A stretch of 8,147 nucleotides of DNA from VFKU01 sp038916785 (GTDB taxonomy: Bacteria; Hydrogenedentota; Hydrogenedentia; Hydrogenedentales; GCA-2746185), in contig JBCLBO010000108.1 of the NCBI GenBank assembly GCA_038916785.1, forward strand, positions 1-8,147, in the 5' to 3' direction. Both the position numbers and the translations under genes were made by a program. A model generated the notes under the pieces. The model saw only the letters and a program-made list of their open reading frames with translations. It was not told the origin of the DNA and made no database searches. Each line of letters starts with the position of its first letter. Position 1 is the stretch's first letter. Positions 6,091 to 8,147 of the stretch are shown piece after piece.

Positions 6091-6172
6091 CTCCCGCGCG
6101 CTACTGGGCTCGACGGCCGAAAAACTCGTGCGCATCGCCAAGGTGCCGACGCTCACCATCCGCCCGAAATGA
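6080..6172 (+). pseudogene. 3' fragment of a universal stress protein (UspA family)
   Basis: In the frame ending at TGA 6170-6172 the last residues read RGGLSRALLGSTAEKLVRIAK followed by VPTLTIRPK. This is the classic C-terminus of UspA-type nucleotide-binding proteins: the G-S-(T/V)-A-E-x-(L/V)-V-R stretch after the ATP-loop glycines, then cP(V/T)L-(T/V)-(I/V)R. Only about 30 of the usual ~140 residues remain. The preceding sequence is mddA-like in another frame. At the join, CGTGGTGGCC (6080-6089) can be read as part of either gene (IVVA in one frame, RGG in the other), which suggests recombination at a short shared sequence. It has no start of its own. Confidence 0.65.
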
Positions 6173-6177
6173 ATGCA

Positions 6178-6207
6178 GCCACGGAGTTGACGGATTGAGC
6201 GGATCGA
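6178..6207. repeat. Degenerate triple nonamer (ACGGATTRG type)
   Basis: GCC is followed by ACGGAGTTG, ACGGATTGA and GCGGATCGA, three 9-bp units at 6181, 6190 and 6199. It is a diverged copy of the cleaner array at 7973-7999. It sits between the stress-protein fragment and the 3' end of prpD. Confidence 0.6.
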
Positions 6208-6300
6208 TTTGTCTGCCGTGTTTTGCCGCGCCGGTGAACGCGCGTCCGAGGATGGGCGGTTTGGGCCAGCTTTCTCATCCTATCCACGGGGAGCGGCGCG

Positions 6301-7809
6301 TCAGAAAATGCCGCGCTTGTCGCGGGTGCGTAGAGGCATGTTGTCGGCGGCGATCTGGACGTTGAGTTCGCCGAGTTGGATGGCGCTGAGGTTCGGGAGG
6401 TCCTGGGCCAGCGCGAGGAAGCGGTCGGATTCGGCCGTTGTGATCACGCCGGCGGTCAGCGTCTTGAACTTGCCGATGTAGTCCGCGCGGCCGAAGGGGC
6501 GCGCGCCGAGCGAGTGCGCGTTGGCGACGGCCATCTCGTCCACGAGTTTCTCGCCGTTTTTGAAGGCGATCTCGACGCGGCCGCCGAAGGCCTTGTCCTT
6601 CGAGTCGTGCGAGTGGTAGCGCTGGGTCCAGACCGGGTCTTCCTGCGTGGAGATTTTTTTCCACAGCGCGGCGGTGCCGGGCCGGTGCGCGCGCTCGGAG
6701 GTGTAGCTATCGACGTGGTGCCAGCGACCGTCCTCGAGCGCGACGGCGAAGATGTACATGATGCTGTGATCGAGGGTCTCGCGCGTGGAGTCCGGGTCGA
6801 ATTTCTGCGGGTCGTTCGAGCCGGTGCCGATGACGTAGTGCGTGTGGTGGCTGGTGTGGATGGTGATGTGCTCGATGTCGCCGAAATTCTTGATCTTCGC
6901 GCGCATGCGGAAGGCGAGATCGATGAGCGCCTGCGCCTGGTATTCCGCGGAGTGCTCCTTCGTGTACGTCTCGAGGATCGCGCGCTTGGGCTCGCCGGGC
7001 TCGGGCAGCGGCACTTCGTAGACCGACTTCGGTCCGCCGAGCATCCACGCGATGACGCTGTCCTCGCCCTCGTAGATGGGCGAGGGGCTCTTCTCGCCGC
7101 GCATCGCGCGGTCGACGGCCTCGATGGCGAGCTTGCCGGAGTGGCCAGGGACGTAGGCCTTCCAGCTCGAGATTTCGCCCTTGCGCGACTGGCGCGTGGA
7201 GAAGGCGAGGTGCGCGGCCTGCTGCACGGCCTGGTAGACCGTGTCCACCGGCAGACCGAGGAGCACGCCGACGCCCGCGGCCTGCGCGGGGCACAGGTGC
7301 GCGCTGTGGTCCTTCTTGAATTCGTGCAGGCAGATCGCCTTCACGAGGTCCACCTGGATTTCGTAGGCCGCGAGCGCGCCGCGCACCACGTCCGCGCCGC
7401 TGCGCCCGAGCTGCTGCGCCACCGCGAGGATCGGCGGCAGGTTGTCCCCCGGGTGCGAGTAGTCCGCCGCGAGGAAGGTGTCGTGGAAGTCCAGCTCGCG
7501 CACGGCCGTGCCGTTGGCCCATGCGGCCCACTCCGCGTCGAAACGCTCCGCGTTCGGCTGGCCGAAGACGGTCGCGCCGCCCGCGCGCGGGTGCGCCAGC
7601 GCCTGCGAGCGCGCATTCGCCACGGGAGTGCGGTTCACCGAGGCGACTGCGACCGAGGCGTTGTCGATGATGCGGTTGATGACCATGTCGCGCGCGGCGG
7701 GGTCGAGCGGCGCGGGGTCGGTCGCCATCGCGGCGAGCTTGTAGGCGAGCTGCTCGGCCTTGGGCAGCTTGGCCTTGGAGGGGTAGACCTTGACGGCGTG
7801 GAGCTTCAC
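6301..7809 (-). CDS. prpD: 2-methylcitrate dehydratase, MmgE/PrpD family
   Basis: This 502-residue cytosolic enzyme is predicted to dehydrate 2-methylcitrate to 2-methyl-cis-aconitate in propionate breakdown, without an iron-sulfur cluster. The full length, the opening (KVYPSKAKLPKAEQLAYKLA, then DMVINRIIDNASVAVASVNR at 41-60) and the ending GIF match the long PrpD subgroup known from Actinobacteria and others. The family active-site segment ELDFHDTF...SHPGDN is at 105-123; SSWKAY at 215-220 and EHSAEYQAQ at 285-293 correspond to the conserved Lys and His regions of the cis-aconitate decarboxylase/PrpD fold. The start is the GTG at 7809, with AAGAAGGA seven bases upstream; the next Met (residue 28) would cut conserved sequence. 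No prpB or prpC adjoins it, so it is isolated here. Related MmgE/PrpD proteins act on other hydroxy acids, so the substrate is slightly less certain than the family. Confidence 0.93.
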   Translation of the reverse strand: MKLHAVKVYPSKAKLPKAEQLAYKLAAMATDPAPLDPAARDMVINRIIDNASVAVASVNRTPVANARSQALAHPRAGGATVFGQPNAERFDAEWAAWANGTAVRELDFHDTFLAADYSHPGDNLPPILAVAQQLGRSGADVVRGALAAYEIQVDLVKAICLHEFKKDHSAHLCPAQAAGVGVLLGLPVDTVYQAVQQAAHLAFSTRQSRKGEISSWKAYVPGHSGKLAIEAVDRAMRGEKSPSPIYEGEDSVIAWMLGGPKSVYEVPLPEPGEPKRAILETYTKEHSAEYQAQALIDLAFRMRAKIKNFGDIEHITIHTSHHTHYVIGTGSNDPQKFDPDSTRETLDHSIMYIFAVALEDGRWHHVDSYTSERAHRPGTAALWKKISTQEDPVWTQRYHSHDSKDKAFGGRVEIAFKNGEKLVDEMAVANAHSLGARPFGRADYIGKFKTLTAGVITTAESDRFLALAQDLPNLSAIQLGELNVQIAADNMPLRTRDKRGIF

Positions 7810-7816
7810 AGCGAAA

Positions 7817-7824
7817 TCCTTCTT
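7817..7824 (-). promoter_or_regulatory. prpD Shine-Dalgarno AAGAAGGA
   Basis: On the minus strand AAGAAGGA lies seven bases before the GTG at 7809 and decides this non-ATG start over the internal Met at residue 28. Confidence 0.75.
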
Positions 7825-7850
7825 GGTGATTGGGACTGGAGGGGCCGCGT

Positions 7851-7879
7851 ATTTTACGAAAAGCAGACACTCATTTCTA
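7851..7879 (-). promoter_or_regulatory. Putative sigma-70 promoter for prpD
   Basis: On the minus strand TAGAAA (7874-7879, 4 of 6 to TTGACA) is followed after 17 bases by TAAAAT (7851-7856, 5 of 6 to TATAAT). The expected start of transcription is about 35 bases before the GTG. It stands in an AT-rich pocket of otherwise GC-rich DNA. This is a consensus match only. Confidence 0.35.
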
Positions 7880-7881
7880 TC

Positions 7882-7908
7882 CGCAGATGGCGCAGATGTT
7901 CGCAGATG
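7882..7908. repeat. Triple repeat of CGCAGATG
   Basis: CGCAGATG occurs at 7882, 7891 and 7901, with steps of 9 and 10 bases. It is the first of three adjacent short arrays upstream of prpD and is non-coding by appearance. Confidence 0.7.
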
Positions 7909-7927
7909 AAGGGCCGACCCATTTCAC

Positions 7928-7954
7928 CACGAAGGGCACGAAGAACACGAAGAA
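7928..7954. repeat. Triple nonamer CACGAAGRR
   Basis: Three 9-bp units, CACGAAGGG, CACGAAGAA and CACGAAGAA, start at 7928, 7937 and 7946 with exact 9-base period. Confidence 0.75.
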
Positions 7955-7972
7955 CCGCAACCTATTTTGGCC

Positions 7973-7999
7973 ACGGATTAGACGGATTGGACGGATCGG
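7973..7999. repeat. Triple nonamer ACGGATTRG
   Basis: ACGGATTAG, ACGGATTGG and ACGGATCGG start at 7973, 7982 and 7991 with exact 9-base period. A diverged copy stands at 6181-6207, also preceded by GCC. Confidence 0.75.
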
Positions 8000-8011
8000 G
8001 CACGCCCGTAG

Positions 8012-8030
8012 CATCGGCCTCCGGCCGATG
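8012..8030. repeat. CATCGGCC-TCC-GGCCGATG hairpin
   Basis: Perfect 8-bp arms enclose a TCC loop, the same plan as the hairpins at 3909-3927 and 3997-4015, with different but still paired stem bases. It is the third, single member of that REP-like set. Confidence 0.7.
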
Positions 8031-8045
8031 TTCCGGTACACCACC

Positions 8046-8073
8046 GTAGGGGCGCCCCCCCGTGGTCGCCCTA
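8046..8073. repeat. Imperfect GTAGGGGCG...CGCCCTA inverted repeat
   Basis: GTAGGGGCG (8046-8054) is matched by CGCCCTA (8067-8073) with one unpaired G. It has the same opening as the 26-bp arms at 517-587 but a different interior (GCCCCCCCGTGGTCG), so it looks like another member of a loose interspersed repeat family. Confidence 0.5.
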
Positions 8074-8147
8074 ACCTGCGTCCAGGATGCGGCTCGCGGG
8101 GACACTCGCCCTCCCAACTCCTCCTATATATACGCGCACCTGTTGCA

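Larger units (their letters stand above)
7810..8147. other. Gene-free, repeat-dense region upstream of prpD
   Basis: After the prpD ribosome site and putative promoter, the rest of this stretch is a succession of short repeats: three triple-nonamer-like arrays (7882-7908, 7928-7954, 7973-7999), a CATCGGCC hairpin (8012-8030) and an imperfect GTAGGGGCG inverted repeat (8046-8073). Positions 8074-8147 contain TATATATA at 8125-8132 but no gene I can support. Confidence 0.6.

Noticed and set aside
5543..6172. A 209-residue protein starting at GTG 5543
   Set aside because: The open frame is real, but its start lies inside the MddA-like N-terminus and it crosses the two-base deletion and a join to a stress-protein tail, so it is a composite of broken genes.
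7882..7999. CRISPR array
   Set aside because: The repeat units are only 8-9 bases, have no spacers and differ between the three arrays; no cas genes are present.
6376..8049. A 557-codon open frame on the plus strand opposite prpD
   Set aside because: It is antisense to a strongly conserved PrpD, has an Arg/Val/Gly-biased composition typical of GC-rich shadow frames, and runs into the intergenic repeats.
8121..8147. TATATATA as a promoter near the right edge
   Set aside because: No matching -35 element and no gene in view that it could serve.

Overview
The window is high-GC bacterial chromosomal DNA from an organism I cannot name. PriA, an HNH nuclease, a long-form (about 500 residue) PrpD and a Znu-type zinc locus are broadly distributed. 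The gaps between genes carry several kinds of short interspersed repeats: G/C-rich inverted repeats beginning GTAGGGGCG, CATSGGC hairpins and triple nonamers. From memory, such repeats are common in soil and groundwater phyla such as Acidobacteriota, Verrucomicrobiota and related groups. That placement is an inference with low confidence.

Layout. Positions 1-331 hold a diverged, frameshifted second copy of the 3' end of priA. Positions 332-643 are a gene-free spacer with a 15-nt palindrome and a perfect 26-bp inverted repeat. Positions 644-3694 (minus strand) hold an intact two-gene unit, an HNH endonuclease followed after 3 bases by full-length priA. Positions 3695-4098 are a divergent spacer with a REP-like inverted hairpin pair. 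Positions 4099-6172 (plus strand) are a run of broken genes in which the start of one gene is joined to the end of another, three times in succession: a small His-rich secreted protein joined to a porin tail, ZnuA joined in frame to the ZnuB C-terminus, and an MddA-like methyltransferase (with three further frameshifts) joined to a universal stress protein tail. Positions 6301-7809 (minus strand) hold an intact prpD with a good ribosome binding site and a plausible promoter. Positions 7810-8147 are gene-free and packed with short repeats.

How the genes work together. HNH-priA looks like one translationally coupled transcript; PriA is the replication-restart helicase and the role of the nuclease is unknown. 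The ancestral 4.1-5.2 kb region was probably a zinc-uptake operon (small His-rich protein, porin, ZnuA, ZnuB) and is now non-functional as a transporter. PrpD belongs to the 2-methylcitrate cycle, but no other gene of that cycle is in view. The repeated mosaic junctions and the partial priA duplication are the main novelty. They mean either strong local deletion and recombination or a faulty assembly, and raw reads would decide. I see no new defence or enzyme system, CRISPR array, tRNA, rRNA or intact transposase.
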